Shown here piece after piece: positions 46,871 through 56,797 of a stretch of DNA of 64,000 bases. Source of the DNA: Bacillus aquiflavi (GTDB lineage: Bacteria; Bacillota; Bacilli; Bacillales; Cytobacillaceae). Below the pieces are notes generated by a model. It saw only the letters and a list, made by a program, of their open reading frames with translations. It ran no database searches and had not been told where the DNA came from. The stretch spans positions 2,108,001 to 2,172,000 of the forward strand of contig NZ_CP082780.1 in assembly GCF_019915265.1 (NCBI RefSeq). The letters run 5' to 3'. How positions within the stretch are numbered: position 1 is the first letter of the stretch; each line of letters opens with the position of its first letter. The position numbers were made by a program, and so were the translations under genes.

Positions 46871-48515
46871 ATGTATAAGCACGCCCTTGTAAAAATGAAA
46901 GACTCGCTTGATCAAGTTTCCACAGCGATTCAAACGAATCAGGGGAAAAGTGTCGAGGCATGGGATCAAAAGATCAATCGTTCCCAGGAAAAAATCGAAA
47001 AATACGAAACACAAATCAACGATCTTTTGTCATTATTCGAAAATTATGTGGCAGACACAACCGTTTACATTTCCCCGATTGCGAGAAACGCTATGATGCG
47101 TGTCGACCGTAATGATATTTGGATTAATCTCACTCAAATAGAAAGTGGCATCACTAGAAACGTGACGAAAGCATTAAACCAAAGCTACGAGACACCCTCT
47201 TCCATCTTAAGCTTGTTTGATGATCCAACCGAGGCTGAAAAGGAAGCAAGCAAGATAAATAGAAGAAATATGGAAAAGATTCAAGCGAATATTAAATCAA
47301 CTAGAAACAAACTTCAAAACAAAATGGATGATCTGTGGGAACTATACGACATGAAAGTAAAAAAATTTGAAAATGTCGATGATGCGTACCATGATCGAGC
47401 AGCAAAAATGAAGGGGAAATATACGAACTTCTTTGAAGGAGTAGGAGATGTCGTCGAAAATATAACCCAGGGCGCCACCGATCTCATCAAGGGGCTGGCA
47501 AATGGAATCGTCGGGATGGTGACGGGATTGGTCACCGTTGTGGGAGATGCAGGTATAGTGATTCTATCAGGTGTTATTCCTGATGTAATCGAACCGCCTA
47601 AATTAAAAGAAAAGGCAGATCAAACGATTGATACACACACAGGCTGCGATACAATTTATCCAAGACCCTATTCGTACAGCGGAATCTGTCGCACAGGTCG
47701 TGACCGATTCGGTTGAACAAGAAGGGATCATGTATGCAACTGGTTCTGCCTTGCCGTCTCTCATTCCAAGCACCTTATTAAAAGGAGTAAAAGGTCTTTC
47801 TAGCGTAAAAAGTCCTGGAAAATCACCGAAAGTGAATAACAGTAAAACCTTACAGCAAAGAATTTATCCAAGAAAAGATCAACGCAGCGAAAGCAGAATT
47901 GGACAAGGTGAAAGTCCCTGTACTTTATCGAGAGCAACTGTCGACAGGCTATTCTTCTCTACCGATTGTTGGAATGGGAACGAAACCGCTCGGAGACATT
48001 CGTCCGCAAATGTTTTCGGTGAAGAGTGAAGGTTAGGGTAAGGATAAGGATGTTAATATCGGAAGTAACTCTTCAAAACTAGTTGGTAGAGAAGTTAACC
48101 TTGATTGGTTGGGGATAATTATAAGGCCATTGAACTTGAAGGTAGTGTTAAAGTTGGCGGAAAAGAGGTAGATGTTTCAAGACGTGTATATCAGAAAACT
48201 GATATACAGTGGAATTATAAGCCGATGCATCCAAAGGCAAAAGGTTTGTCAAATAGAGAACTAGCAGCAAAAGGACGTCCACCTTTTGTAGTCGATAAGA
48301 ATGGAGTAGAGACACAGATTGAACTTCATCATTTACTTCAAAAAGAACCGGGTGATCTGGTAGAAATAGTTGCCACTACTCATGATGAGTACAAAAAGAC
48401 TTTGCATGGTTTAATAAAAGATGGCGATAGTTTTAGAAATAGTGATATTTTAGATAAACAATACAATAATTTTAGAAAAAAATACTGGAAATGGCGTTTT
48501 AATAATTTAGATTGA
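46871..48515 (+). pseudogene. LXG toxin with LHH nuclease domain, truncated and frameshifted
   Basis: The reading starts inside a helical LXG-type N-terminal domain (ALVKMKDSLDQVSTAIQTNQ) with a Gly-rich segment (ITQGATDLIKGLANGIVGMV). It is broken at about 47635 (an ACACAC microrepeat, then QAAIQFIQDPIRTAESVAQV), at about 47865 (then EFIQEKINAAKAELDKVKVP), by a TAG at about 48034, and at about 48105 (then GDNYKAIELEGSVKVGGKEV). The last part is an LHH nuclease of the HNH/Endo VII superfamily: IELHHLLQKEPGDLVEIVAT, THDEYKKTLHG, FRKKYWKWR. The LXG start is missing where the IS3 remnant begins. Clearly non-functional as it stands. Confidence 0.75.
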
Positions 48516-48528
48516 GGTGATTGAGAAA

Positions 48529-48949
48529 TGAATATGGAAATTTTAGGGATTATAAATCAATATACTGAAAAAGGAGATTTTTTTGGAGAAATATCAGATG
48601 AAAACATAGTTATAATAGAAAAAAATTAGGGTGTACTTTTCCACCACAATATAGAGAATTTGTTAAAAAGTTTGGTTCAGGAGGTATTTGTGGAGTTGAA
48701 GTATTGGGAGTGGAAGGAATGGAGTGTGCATCAGTAGTCGATAATACTGAAAGATATAGAAAATTAGGATTACCAGAGAATTATTTGGTTATTGAAAATG
48801 TAGATGAATTTGTTTATTGCATTAACACGAAAGATGATTACTATGTTATAAGATGGGATGATATTAGTAAGAAAGAAATAATTAGATACTCAACTTTTGA
48901 TGAGTACTTAAAAGATAGCTTTCAAGAAGCAATTGACAATTGGGATTAG
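48529..48949 (+). pseudogene. SUKH (SMI1/KNR4) immunity protein, frameshifted
   Basis: The frame starts MNMEILGIINQYTEKGDFFG and runs to IIEKN before a TAG at 48628. If the A7 run just before it had eight A, the reading would continue as IEKKLGCTFPPQYREFVKKF and GSGGICGVEVLGVEGMECAS to the end FQEAIDNWD, about 140 residues. LPPxYREFVKKFGSGGIxGVEVLG is a SUKH superfamily signature. SUKH proteins are the usual immunity partner of LHH and other nuclease toxins, and the gene follows the toxin by 13 bases. Confidence 0.75.
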
Positions 48950-49154
48950 AAATTAAAAACAAAAAAGCACGTAAGCCAAATGAACGATAGAGAACTTATT
49001 GTTGAAGAAAGTAATATTATTAGTTGTGAATTTCTAGAAATAAGAACTGTTTTATAGTTTTCAGGCAGAGGCTATCTAATAAGCCGTTTTTGTATATTTT
49101 ATGATTTTTAATCCAAATAAATATTTCAATTGGTTTCCGACCAATAACCATTAA

Positions 49155-49222
49155 CTTTTACTTAAAAAGAAAGAAAGCTAATGACCGACTTACATATCCG
49201 GTTTTTAGCTTCCTTTTTTCAA
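49155..49222 (-). terminator. terminator downstream of scoB
   Basis: On the minus strand AGGAAGCTAA and TTAGCTTTCT form a stem with an inner CCGG/TCGG pairing, followed by T-rich sequence. The interval 48950-49283 contains nothing else I can identify. Confidence 0.55.
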
Positions 49223-49283
49223 TGAAATAATATTAATATCAATTCATCAGACCGTATTTTACGTAACCAAAGCTAGCATTTCG

Positions 49284-49949
49284 TTAATATGCATCTAGCT
49301 TAACATCAGCGATAACCAACTCAGGTTCAGTTGAGGCAACGACTTCGTCAATTGTGTAGCCTTTTGCCACTTCTACAAGCTTTAGTCCTTCTTGAGTAAC
49401 ATCAATAACTGCACGCTCGGTAATAATTCGATGAACGACGCCTTTTCCTGTTAACGGAAGGCTGCATTCTTTTAATATTTTTGCCTCGCCACTTCTGTTC
49501 ACATGCTCCATAATCACGATGATTTTTTGTGCACCATGAACTAAGTCCATAGCGCCACCCATTCCTTTAATCATTTTCCCAGGAATCATCCAGTTGGCTA
49601 AATCCCCGTTTTCTGATACTTCCATGCCACCAAGAATTGCGATATCAATATGACCGCCTCTGATCATCGCAAACGATTCAGCACTATGAAAGTATGCGGC
49701 GCCTGGAATTGCTGTAACAGTCTCCTTCCCAGCATTAATTAAATCTGGATCGACCTCATCTTCTTTCGGATATGGACCGATTCCGAGTAAACCGTTCTCC
49801 GACTGAAGGACAACTTGTTTATTTTCGGAGATGTAATTTGCTACAAGCGTTGGCATTCCAATACCGAGATTTACGTAATAACCGTCATGGATTTCCCTTT
49901 CAGCACGTCTTGCAATTTTTTCACGAACTGTTCCTTTAGCAGTCTTCAA
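49284..49949 (-). CDS. scoB: 3-oxoacid CoA-transferase subunit B
   Basis: With ScoA, this enzyme moves CoA from succinyl-CoA to acetoacetate. The 221-residue product has the catalytic Glu in [14 protein letters not shown] and [23 protein letters not shown] 49949 is preferred as the start, because GGGAGAG is six bases upstream; an in-frame ATG at 49967 overlaps that ribosome binding site. It lies 12 bases after scoA on the same strand. Confidence 0.92.
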   Translation of the reverse strand: MKTAKGTVREKIARRAEREIHDGYYVNLGIGMPTLVANYISENKQVVLQSENGLLGIGPYPKEDEVDPDLINAGKETVTAIPGAAYFHSAESFAMIRGGHIDIAILGGMEVSENGDLANWMIPGKMIKGMGGAMDLVHGAQKIIVIMEHVNRSGEAKILKECSLPLTGKGVVHRIITERAVIDVTQEGLKLVEVAKGYTIDEVVASTEPELVIADVKLDAY

Positions 49950-49979
49950 TCTTAACTCTCCCTTCATCCGTATTTAAAT

Positions 49980-50669
49980 CTATTTTTGTACAGTTAACCG
50001 TTCAATTCGCTTTTGCTGATTTCCTTGAATAATTGTTTGAACGTAAACACTAGGTGTATGGATATAGTTAGGATCAAGCTCTCCAATTTCACATAACGTC
50101 TCTACTTCAGCAATGGTTACTTTTCCAGCAGCAGCAATCATAGGACTGAAGTTTTGGGCTGTTTTGTTATAAATGAGATTCCCCATTTTATCGCCTTTCC
50201 ACGCTCTTACCAAGCTAAAATCAGCTGTATATGCTTCCTCTAATAAATATTCTTTTCCATTAAATATTCTAATTTCTTTCCCTTCAGCAATTGGCGTTCC
50301 GACTCCTGCCGGCGTATAGAACGCTGGAATCCCTGCACCGCCAGCACGAATTTTTTCAGCTAAAGTTCCTTGAGGAACGAGCTCTACTTCTAATTCACCC
50401 GATAATACTTGTCTTTCAAACTCTTTGTTTTCACCGACGTATGATCCGATCATTTTCTTAATTTGTCTGTTATTTAGAAGCAGACCGAGTCCCCATTCGT
50501 CGACGCCACAATTATTTGAAATAACTGTTAAGTCTTTAACCCCTTTATCAACTAAAGCTAATATTAAATTTTCTGGAATTCCGCAGAGTCCAAATCCTCC
50601 TACCATAATGGTCGCCCCATCATGAATATTTGCGACAGCTTCTTTAAAAGAAGTGCAAATTTTCTTCAA
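49980..50669 (-). CDS. scoA: 3-oxoacid CoA-transferase subunit A
   Basis: Subunit A of the succinyl-CoA:acetoacetate CoA-transferase. The 229-residue product has the CoA-binding loop [40 protein letters not shown] and [20 protein letters not shown]. Translation starts at TTG 50669 after GCGAGG. It forms a unit with scoB and the upstream thiolase gene for using or making acetoacetate. Confidence 0.93.
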   Translation of the reverse strand: MKKICTSFKEAVANIHDGATIMVGGFGLCGIPENLILALVDKGVKDLTVISNNCGVDEWGLGLLLNNRQIKKMIGSYVGENKEFERQVLSGELEVELVPQGTLAEKIRAGGAGIPAFYTPAGVGTPIAEGKEIRIFNGKEYLLEEAYTADFSLVRAWKGDKMGNLIYNKTAQNFSPMIAAAGKVTIAEVETLCEIGELDPNYIHTPSVYVQTIIQGNQQKRIERLTVQK

Positions 50670-50739
50670 ATTTCCTCGCCCCTCTCAGCTTGATTTCGAT
50701 TTGGATGATATTAAAATGTAGTACGAATTCTACAAAATA

Positions 50740-51930
50740 TTATTCATTTAATTCGACAACTGTCGCTACGCCTTGTCCGCCGCCAATACATAATGTTGCA
50801 AGACCTTTCTTCGCATCGCGGCGTTTCATTTCGTGAATTAATGTAACCAATATTCTCGCTCCGCTTGCGCCAATCGGATGACCTAGTGCAATCGCCCCTC
50901 CATTTACATTTAAAATCTCTTTATTAAACTTCAGCTCCCTGTCAACAGCGAGCGACTGAGCAGCAAAAGCTTCGTTTGCTTCAATTAACTCTAATTCTTC
51001 CATCGTCATCTTTGCTTTTTGCAATACTTTTTTTACAGCTCCGACTGGACCGATTCCCATAATACTAGGATCGACCCCAGCACTAGCATTTGCCTTTATC
51101 GTAACGAGCGGCTTGAGTCCAAGCTCTTCAGCTTTTGCCTTGCTCATTACTACAAGGGCAGCTGCACCATCGTTAATACCCGATGCATTCCCAGCAGTGA
51201 CGCTTCCGTCTTTCTTAAAAGCTGGACGAAGTTTCGCTAGTTTTTCAATCGTTGTGCCTTTTTTCGGATATTCATCTGTATCAAAAACAATTGGGTCTCC
51301 TTTACGCTGCGGAATGACTACCGGGATAATTTCTTCTTTAAATTTTCCCCCTTCAATTGCTCTTGCCGCCTTTTCTTGACTTAATGCCGAAAACTCATCT
51401 TGTTCTTCGCGGCTAAGATGATATTGTTCACAAAGATTTTCCGCTGTTACTCCCATATGATAATCATTAAAGGCACACCATAATCCATCTGAAATCATGC
51501 TATCGATTAATTTTTGATCACCCATTTTAAAACCAGAACGTGCATTTTTTAGCACATAAGGTGCTTGGCTCATATTTTCCATTCCTCCAGCGACGACAAT
51601 TTCAGCATCCCCTGCTAAAATTGCTTGTGTCGCAAGATGTACTGCCTTTAATCCTGAACCACATACTTTATTTATCGTCATTGCGGAAACGCTTTCAGGA
51701 ATGCCCGCTTTTAAACTAGCTTGTCTTGCAGGATTTTGACCAAGTCCTGCCTGAAGCACATTTCCTAAAATGACTTCATCTACTAATTCAGGTTGAACAC
51801 CTGCTTTTTTTAACGCTCCTTTAATTGCAACCGCTCCTAATTCAGGCGCAGAAATGTCTTTCAAGCTCCCGTTGAAACTACCAATTGCGGTTCTAACTGC
51901 ACTTACAATAACTACTTCTGTTTGCCCCAC
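50740..51930 (-). CDS. acetyl-CoA C-acetyltransferase
   Basis: A thiolase that condenses or cleaves acetoacetyl-CoA. The 396-residue enzyme has the nucleophilic Cys in [20 protein letters not shown], the His in [20 protein letters not shown] and the second Cys in [16 protein letters not shown]. It starts at GTG 51930. With scoA, scoB and the divergent HMG-CoA lyase it can turn HMG-CoA into acetyl-CoA. Several thiolase names (atoB, mmgA, thlA) apply to this group and sequence alone does not decide. Confidence 0.93.
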   Translation of the reverse strand: MGQTEVVIVSAVRTAIGSFNGSLKDISAPELGAVAIKGALKKAGVQPELVDEVILGNVLQAGLGQNPARQASLKAGIPESVSAMTINKVCGSGLKAVHLATQAILAGDAEIVVAGGMENMSQAPYVLKNARSGFKMGDQKLIDSMISDGLWCAFNDYHMGVTAENLCEQYHLSREEQDEFSALSQEKAARAIEGGKFKEEIIPVVIPQRKGDPIVFDTDEYPKKGTTIEKLAKLRPAFKKDGSVTAGNASGINDGAAALVVMSKAKAEELGLKPLVTIKANASAGVDPSIMGIGPVGAVKKVLQKAKMTMEELELIEANEAFAAQSLAVDRELKFNKEILNVNGGAIALGHPIGASGARILVTLIHEMKRRDAKKGLATLCIGGGQGVATVVELNE

Positions 51931-52085
51931 TGTCTTTCATCCTTTCATGTCTCTTTTTCTTTATTACTATATAATTCGCACAAAATAAAAGAAATCCTCT
52001 AATTTTGTCAAATTTTCTATTATTCTTGCATTTTTTATAAAAAATTCCTTTATAAAATAAACTTATGAGAATAGGGGGGAGAAAC

Positions 52086-52991
52086 ATGTCATTACAATTA
52101 CCGAAAAAAGTAACAATTATTGAAGTCGGTCCACGGGATGGGTTACAAAACGAAAAGAACTTTATTTCAACAGCTGTTAAAAAGGAATTTATTTTTGCTT
52201 TAAAAAAAGCGGGCATCAAGGAATTGGAGCTTACTTCTTTCGTTTCACCGAAATGGGTGCCGCAAATGATTGATGCGGCTGAAATTCTCTCCGACTGCCT
52301 CGATGAGCAAACGCGAAACATCGTTCTTACGCCAAATCAAAAAGGAATTGAGCGTGTTTCTATGACGGATTGTAAAGCTGTTGCCGTCTTTGTTGGTGTT
52401 AGTAATACATTTAATAAACATAATATTAACAAAACTACCACTGAGAGCATGAAAGAACTATTACCGATTATCTCTGGCTTAAAGAGCAAAGGATATTTTG
52501 TCAGAGCTTGTATTTCAACCGCATTTTATTGTCCTTATGAAGGAAAAATATTAGAGGAGGATACATTAGCTTTATGTCGTGAGTTTGTAGACGCTGAAGT
52601 TGACGAACTCAGTGTAGCTGATACAATCGGTATGGCTGTCCCTAGTGAAGCATTTTCCCTTTTTTCAAAGCTAAAACAAGCATTTCCTGGGGTTTTGTTA
52701 ACTGCTCATTTTCATGATACTAGAAAATTAGCATTAACAAATGTATTCGCAGCTCTTCAAGCGGGGGTCGATCGATTTGATTCATCTGCTGGCGGTTTAG
52801 GCGGTTGTCCATTTGCACCGGGAGCAGCAGGTAATGTCGCGACAGAAGACGTTGTCTATATGCTTGAACGGATGGGCATTGATACAGGAATTGATTTAGA
52901 AAAGCTGATTGAAGCTGTTGAAATTGTAAAACCACATTTATCAAGATCAATTGAAAGCACTTATTATCAATTACAACATCATCCAAATTAA
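52086..52991 (+). CDS. yngG: hydroxymethylglutaryl-CoA lyase
   Basis: Cleaves HMG-CoA into acetoacetate and acetyl-CoA, the last step of leucine degradation. The 301-residue TIM-barrel enzyme has VGPRDGLQNEK with the metal Asp, the metal His pair in TAHFHDTRKLALTNVF, and the catalytic Cys loop SSAGGLGGCPFAPGAAGN. The ATG 52086 has AGGGGGGAG four bases upstream; an upstream in-frame start is not needed. It is divergent from the thiolase gene with about 150 bases between the starts. Confidence 0.93.
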   Translation: MSLQLPKKVTIIEVGPRDGLQNEKNFISTAVKKEFIFALKKAGIKELELTSFVSPKWVPQMIDAAEILSDCLDEQTRNIVLTPNQKGIERVSMTDCKAVAVFVGVSNTFNKHNINKTTTESMKELLPIISGLKSKGYFVRACISTAFYCPYEGKILEEDTLALCREFVDAEVDELSVADTIGMAVPSEAFSLFSKLKQAFPGVLLTAHFHDTRKLALTNVFAALQAGVDRFDSSAGGLGGCPFAPGAAGNVATEDVVYMLERMGIDTGIDLEKLIEAVEIVKPHLSRSIESTYYQLQHHPN

Positions 52992-53058
52992 TACATTAAC
53001 TTTATAAATCATTATTTTTATATAGAAAAAGTATGAGTTGAAATATTAAATATGTGCT

Positions 53059-53187
53059 AGACAGCCCAGACTGTTGACAAACGCTCACACATTCTTCGTT
53101 ATCAGCTTATGGACGTTTGACGCGGTTATTAATTCGTCTGAAGAATGTTCATTCAAATATCGACTTTGTCTCCAAGCTGTGCTGTCT
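53059..53187. repeat. intergenic repeat, AGACTGTTGAC family, copy E
   Basis: Left end AGACAGCCCAGACTGTTGAC followed by AAACGCTC; right end TTTGTCTCCAAGCTGTGCTG then TCT. The two ends form an imperfect 23-base inverted repeat, the longest of the family in this window. The body has CATTCTTCGTTATCAGCTTA and ATTCGTCTG. Confidence 0.8.
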
Positions 53188-53252
53188 GTTCAAGGTAGCT
53201 ATTTCCTTTTTGAATTAAAATAAATATAAGATCTTTTACGGGGGGAACACCT

Positions 53253-54188
53253 TTGAAACGATTATTTGCCTTAATAGCCGCCCTATTTCTTTCTGTTATT
53301 ACAGTTGGAATCTATTTTACTAATAGAGTGATGTATATTAAAAAGAAAGACGATTCTTTGATTATCAATAGGGAAAGAAACGCACGCCGCTTTATTCCCG
53401 GAGATTATCATGCTTTGCCAAAAAAAGAGATAACCATTCCCTCCTCATTTGGCTACTCGCTGAAAGCCGTTTTAATTGAGCCTTATGAAACAAACCGTTA
53501 TGTTATTATTTGTCACGGCGTTACAGAAAATAAAATAAACTCAGTCAAATATATGAATCTTTTCATTGAACGGGGATTCAACTGCCTCATTTATGATCAA
53601 CGTCGGCACGGGGAATCAGGTGGGAAAACAACAAGCTATGGCTATTATGAAAAATTCGATTTAAAATCAGTTGTTGATTGGTTAAAAGTCCACAAAGGAG
53701 ATGATCTCATCCTTGGCATTCATGGTGAGTCAATGGGAGCTGTCACAATGTTGCTTTATGCTGGTGAACTAGAAGATGGAGCACACTTTTATATTGCCGA
53801 CTGTCCCTTTTCTGACTTAAAGGAACAGCTTGCTTATCGATTAAAAACAGAAATGAAGCTTCCGCCAAAGTTATTTTTGCCAATTGCCAACGTATTTTTG
53901 CGCATACGTGACAACTATTCATTTCAGGCTGTCTCACCAATTTCAATTATTGATCAAATTAATAAGCCAGTTCTTTTTATTCATAGTAAAAAAGATGATT
54001 ACATCTTGCCGTCTATGACAAAATCCCTATACGAGCGAAAAAAGGGGCCAAAAAAATTATTTTTTACGGTAAAAGGAGCACATGCCCAATCGTTTAACGA
54101 AAACCGTGAAGAGTATGAAAAAGCGATCGATCAATTTTTATTACAGTTTGTTTTTACTGATCATTCTAAAGGCAGTTATTCATTATAA
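53253..54188 (+). CDS. yqkD: alpha/beta hydrolase YqkD
   Basis: A membrane-anchored hydrolase of unknown substrate. The 311-residue protein starts with a signal anchor (RLFALIAALFLSVITVGIYF). The fold shows VIICHGVTENK (oxyanion region), the nucleophile in GIHGESMGAVTM, Asp in HSKKDDYILP and the catalytic His in KGAHAQSFNE. Start is TTG 53253 after GGGGGAAC. The last codons form one arm of a hairpin with the sequence that follows. The adjacent gene order matches B. subtilis yqkD-yqkB. Confidence 0.9.
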   Translation: MKRLFALIAALFLSVITVGIYFTNRVMYIKKKDDSLIINRERNARRFIPGDYHALPKKEITIPSSFGYSLKAVLIEPYETNRYVIICHGVTENKINSVKYMNLFIERGFNCLIYDQRRHGESGGKTTSYGYYEKFDLKSVVDWLKVHKGDDLILGIHGESMGAVTMLLYAGELEDGAHFYIADCPFSDLKEQLAYRLKTEMKLPPKLFLPIANVFLRIRDNYSFQAVSPISIIDQINKPVLFIHSKKDDYILPSMTKSLYERKKGPKKLFFTVKGAHAQSFNENREEYEKAIDQFLLQFVFTDHSKGSYSL

Positions 54189-54211
54189 ATGAAACTGCCT
54201 TTAGAATGATC
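54159..54211. terminator. 19-base perfect hairpin at the end of yqkD
   Basis: GATCATTCTAAAGGCAGTT (54159-54177) and AACTGCCTTTAGAATGATC (54193-54211) are exact complements with a 15-base loop that contains the yqkD stop. The 5' arm encodes DHSKGS. It separates yqkD from the convergent yqkB; a clean T run follows only after ten bases. Confidence 0.75.
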
Positions 54212-54217
54212 TATCAA

Positions 54218-54547
54218 CTAGTTTTTTGTGTAGTCTTTAAAGCTCATTCTTCCGTTTAAAATTTGATTCGGACTTTTTAATTGAAAACAGTTTACCGCTT
54301 CAGAAAAATCTACTGTCATTTCTTCATCAAAATACATTTCTCTTGATTTCTCTACATATATCGGGATACTGTTCGTTCTTACTTCTATATCATCGTCGGA
54401 TAGCTCGTTTACTAACGACAATACGGTTACACCGCTTATATCGCATTCACACCCATCTGTGTCATACTCGAGCTTTACATATCCTCTTTGTTCAACAGAC
54501 TTCTCGGCTAATTTTTCAATTGCAGCTTTCGTTAAAGTAATTTCCAC
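54218..54547 (-). CDS. yqkB: YqkB-like protein of the HesB/IscA-like superfamily
   Basis: The 109-residue product begins VEITLTKAAIEKLAEKSVEQ and has LEYDTDGCECDISGVTVLSL, with only one CxC pair, so it is related to A-type iron-sulfur carriers but lacks their full set of three Cys. GTG 54547 is chosen since AAAGGAAG lies nine bases upstream. The B. subtilis homologue YqkB is of similar length. Function not known. Confidence 0.8.
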   Translation of the reverse strand: MEITLTKAAIEKLAEKSVEQRGYVKLEYDTDGCECDISGVTVLSLVNELSDDDIEVRTNSIPIYVEKSREMYFDEEMTVDFSEAVNCFQLKSPNQILNGRMSFKDYTKN

Positions 54548-54632
54548 GAATAGTTCTTCCTTTCTTTTGTATATCATATAGTAAAGATTGTATTTTCAGA
54601 AAACTTCAATTACAATACATGTAATGTAGTTC

Positions 54633-54727
54633 AGACTGTTGCCAAACGTTCGCATTCTTCGTTGTAAGCTTATGAGCGACAAGTTCTATTCGGCTTACAC
54701 CCCGAGAATATCACTTATTCTACAGGC
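54633..54727. repeat. intergenic repeat, AGACTGTTGAC family, copy F
   Basis: Left end AGACTGTTGCCAAACGTTCG, then CATTCTTCGTTGTAAGCTTA, GAGCGACAAGTTCTATTCGG. A near-identical pair TACAATACATGTAATGT (54611-54627) and TACAATACAATGTAATGT (54730-54747) flanks the copy. Confidence 0.7.
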
Positions 54728-54765
54728 TGTACAATACAATGTAATGTTGAAAGGATGGTATGCAC

Positions 54766-54963
54766 ATGTCAAAAGTACAAATTAAAGTAATGGATAACGG
54801 TTCGTTCCGTGTTACTGGCGATGTTGAATTAATTGATATGGAAGGAAACAAGTTTGAAACAAAGCAAACTTTTTCTCTCTGCCGCTGCGGAAAATCCGCT
54901 AAAATGCCTTTTTGCGACGGTACACATAAAACATTTTTTGAATCGTCCGTTCGCGCCAAGTAA
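54766..54963 (+). CDS. CDGSH iron-sulfur domain protein
   Basis: The 65-residue product carries the CDGSH-type cluster motif CRCGKSAKMPFCDGTHKT, with three Cys and one His to hold a 2Fe-2S cluster. Such proteins are redox or cluster-transfer factors; the partner is unknown. ATG 54766 is ten bases after GAAAGGA; an in-frame ATG at 54760 is too near that site. A terminator follows directly. Confidence 0.88.
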   Translation: MSKVQIKVMDNGSFRVTGDVELIDMEGNKFETKQTFSLCRCGKSAKMPFCDGTHKTFFESSVRAK

Positions 54964-54968
54964 AATAT

Positions 54969-55002
54969 AGAGCGGTTATCCAACGGCGTAACCGCTCTTC
55001 TA
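54969..55002. terminator. terminator of the CDGSH gene
   Basis: AGAGCGGTTA/TAACCGCTCT ten-base stem with a TCCAACGGCG loop, six bases past the stop; the uvrX-yolD unit ends on the other side, so it may serve both. Confidence 0.75.
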
Positions 55003-55010
55003 TCATCTCC

Positions 55011-55349
55011 TTAATTTTCATCAAATTTATTCATCCCGACAATGTAATCAAACTGTAATGACTGTTTATTTGCATACATATCGATCATTTTTAACTCTCT
55101 TTGCAACAGATCTACGGAATGTACTTTCCCTTTAAAAGATTTAATTTTTCCATTTTGATAATAAAAAAAGTGTACAAGATAATTCTCCGCCATTGCCTCA
55201 TAAATTAATTGATCAAATTGTTCATATGTTTGCTCATCTAAAATCGGCTTCTCTACCTTTTCCAAGTTTACTGCTAACTCTCTTAATAACTTAACATGCT
55301 CAGGCAACATTAACGAAACCCATTTAATATTTCCCCGGTCGCGAAGCAA
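55011..55349 (-). CDS. YolD-like protein
   Basis: A 112-residue protein of the YolD family, which in B. subtilis is regularly encoded next to Y-family polymerases of the UvrX type (YqjX with YqjW). It has RDRGNIKWVSLMLPEHVKLL at the start and the C-terminal Sm-like fold region YYQNGKIKSFKGKVHSVDLL. TTG 55349 is the likely start with GGGGGAGAG before it. It follows uvrX by 12 bases. Function not known; probably an accessory factor of the polymerase. Confidence 0.85.
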   Translation of the reverse strand: MLRDRGNIKWVSLMLPEHVKLLRELAVNLEKVEKPILDEQTYEQFDQLIYEAMAENYLVHFFYYQNGKIKSFKGKVHSVDLLQRELKMIDMYANKQSLQFDYIVGMNKFDEN

Positions 55350-55361
55350 GTCCTCTCCCCC

Positions 55362-56621
55362 TTACATTTTATGGCCTCCAACAAGCTTTGTCCGCTCTCT
55401 TGTTGTTCCTCCGCTCGTATAAGAAACAGCGCGCAACAACGCTCCTGATCCGAAACGCTGACGAATTCCGTCAACTACATAGCCAAGCTTTCTCTTTTTC
55501 CAGCTATTCTGATCAAAAAGACTCAGCTGAAACATGTTATCATCTGCGATGTTAGCAAGGGAAATGGAAATTTGCCGTACTGTTTTTCCTTCATAATACT
55601 CATGAAAAATCTCAAGGCAAACACGATAAAGCTCCATCGTTACGTTTGTTGGTATTTCGATTGATTTTGAACGATGGAATCCTCCGCCAAATTCTTCGTA
55701 ACTATAGCCAACACCTAAACTAATCGTCCTTCCGGCTTTTTTATGCATTCGAGCTCTCCTAGCAACTTCCTCGCACATTTCGAGAATGACGCTTTTAATT
55801 TCGCGTTCTTCTTTGTAATCACGAAGTAAAATTTGACTTTTTCCAAAGCTTATTTGCTCATTCAAAATCGGGGAACCAATCTCTGAAAGGTCTACTCCCC
55901 ATGCATGATAATAAAGTTGATTTCCCATAATCCCAAATTTTTTCTCAAGTCTCGTTAAATCATAGCGAGCTAATTGACCAATTGTAAAGATTCCCATTCC
56001 ATTTAACGTTTTTTCAATCCGCTTTCCAATCCCCCACATTTTTCGCAGTGGTGATACATTCCACAGCTTTTTTTGGACATCTTCATATGTCCACTCTGCT
56101 ATCCCGATCTTTTTTGCCTCCAAATCAAGGCATAATTTTGCCATCAGCATATTTGGGCCAATCCCGATTGCACATGGAAGCTGGAGCTCTCTTTCAATAT
56201 CTGCTTTTATTTTCCGGGCAATTGTCCATGCATCCCCCCATATTCTTTCTACACCATCTACTTTTATAAAACTTTCATCGACACTGTACGTATGAATCGC
56301 TTCTACTGGAACGTAACGATTAAAAATTTTCGTTATTTCCGTAGAAATTCGTAAATACATTGCCATTTGCGGTTCGACAACATGTATCCGCGGATCTTGA
56401 GGGATTTCAAACAAACGGGCACCAGTTTTTATCCCAAATTCCTTTTTCATTGGGGGTGAAGCTGCAAGAACAACGCTCCCTTTCCGTTCTATATCTCCAA
56501 CGACAACTATATAACTTGTAAGCGGATCGAAGCCGAGCATAACAGCAGAACAACTCGCATAAAAGCTTTTCATATCAATACATAAAATTTGATTTTGAGG
56601 CATTTTGCTGTAATCAATCAT
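55362..56621 (-). CDS. uvrX: Y-family DNA polymerase UvrX/YqjW-like
   Basis: A translesion polymerase of the UmuC/Pol V-like group. The 419-residue product has the first catalytic motif CIDMKSFYASCSAVMLG, the second YSVDESFIKVDG (Asp and Glu), then the helix-hairpin-helix WGIGKRIEKTLNGMGI and the little-finger domain. ATG 56621 is preferred, with GGAGGCG before it. B. subtilis YqjW is its positional counterpart, and the downstream YolD gene confirms the type. LexA control is likely, but I could not find a convincing SOS box by eye. Confidence 0.9.
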   Translation of the reverse strand: MIDYSKMPQNQILCIDMKSFYASCSAVMLGFDPLTSYIVVVGDIERKGSVVLAASPPMKKEFGIKTGARLFEIPQDPRIHVVEPQMAMYLRISTEITKIFNRYVPVEAIHTYSVDESFIKVDGVERIWGDAWTIARKIKADIERELQLPCAIGIGPNMLMAKLCLDLEAKKIGIAEWTYEDVQKKLWNVSPLRKMWGIGKRIEKTLNGMGIFTIGQLARYDLTRLEKKFGIMGNQLYYHAWGVDLSEIGSPILNEQISFGKSQILLRDYKEEREIKSVILEMCEEVARRARMHKKAGRTISLGVGYSYEEFGGGFHRSKSIEIPTNVTMELYRVCLEIFHEYYEGKTVRQISISLANIADDNMFQLSLFDQNSWKKRKLGYVVDGIRQRFGSGALLRAVSYTSGGTTRERTKLVGGHKM

Positions 56622-56797
56622 GTTTTTTCGCCTCCACAAAAGAGAACGTTTGTTCCGTTATAGCATATTCACATTTTAAAAAAATATACACTTTATTTCA
56701 ATGGAAATTTATGAAAAATCATATTTCCATTGGATTATAAACGTTTATTATTTATAGGTTTTTAGACCTATTACTAAATAGTCCTTATTCACTAAAT

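Noticed and set aside
43250-49000. Prophage
   Set aside because: No integrase, terminase, capsid, portal or lysis gene is present; content fits a toxin island with IS remnants.
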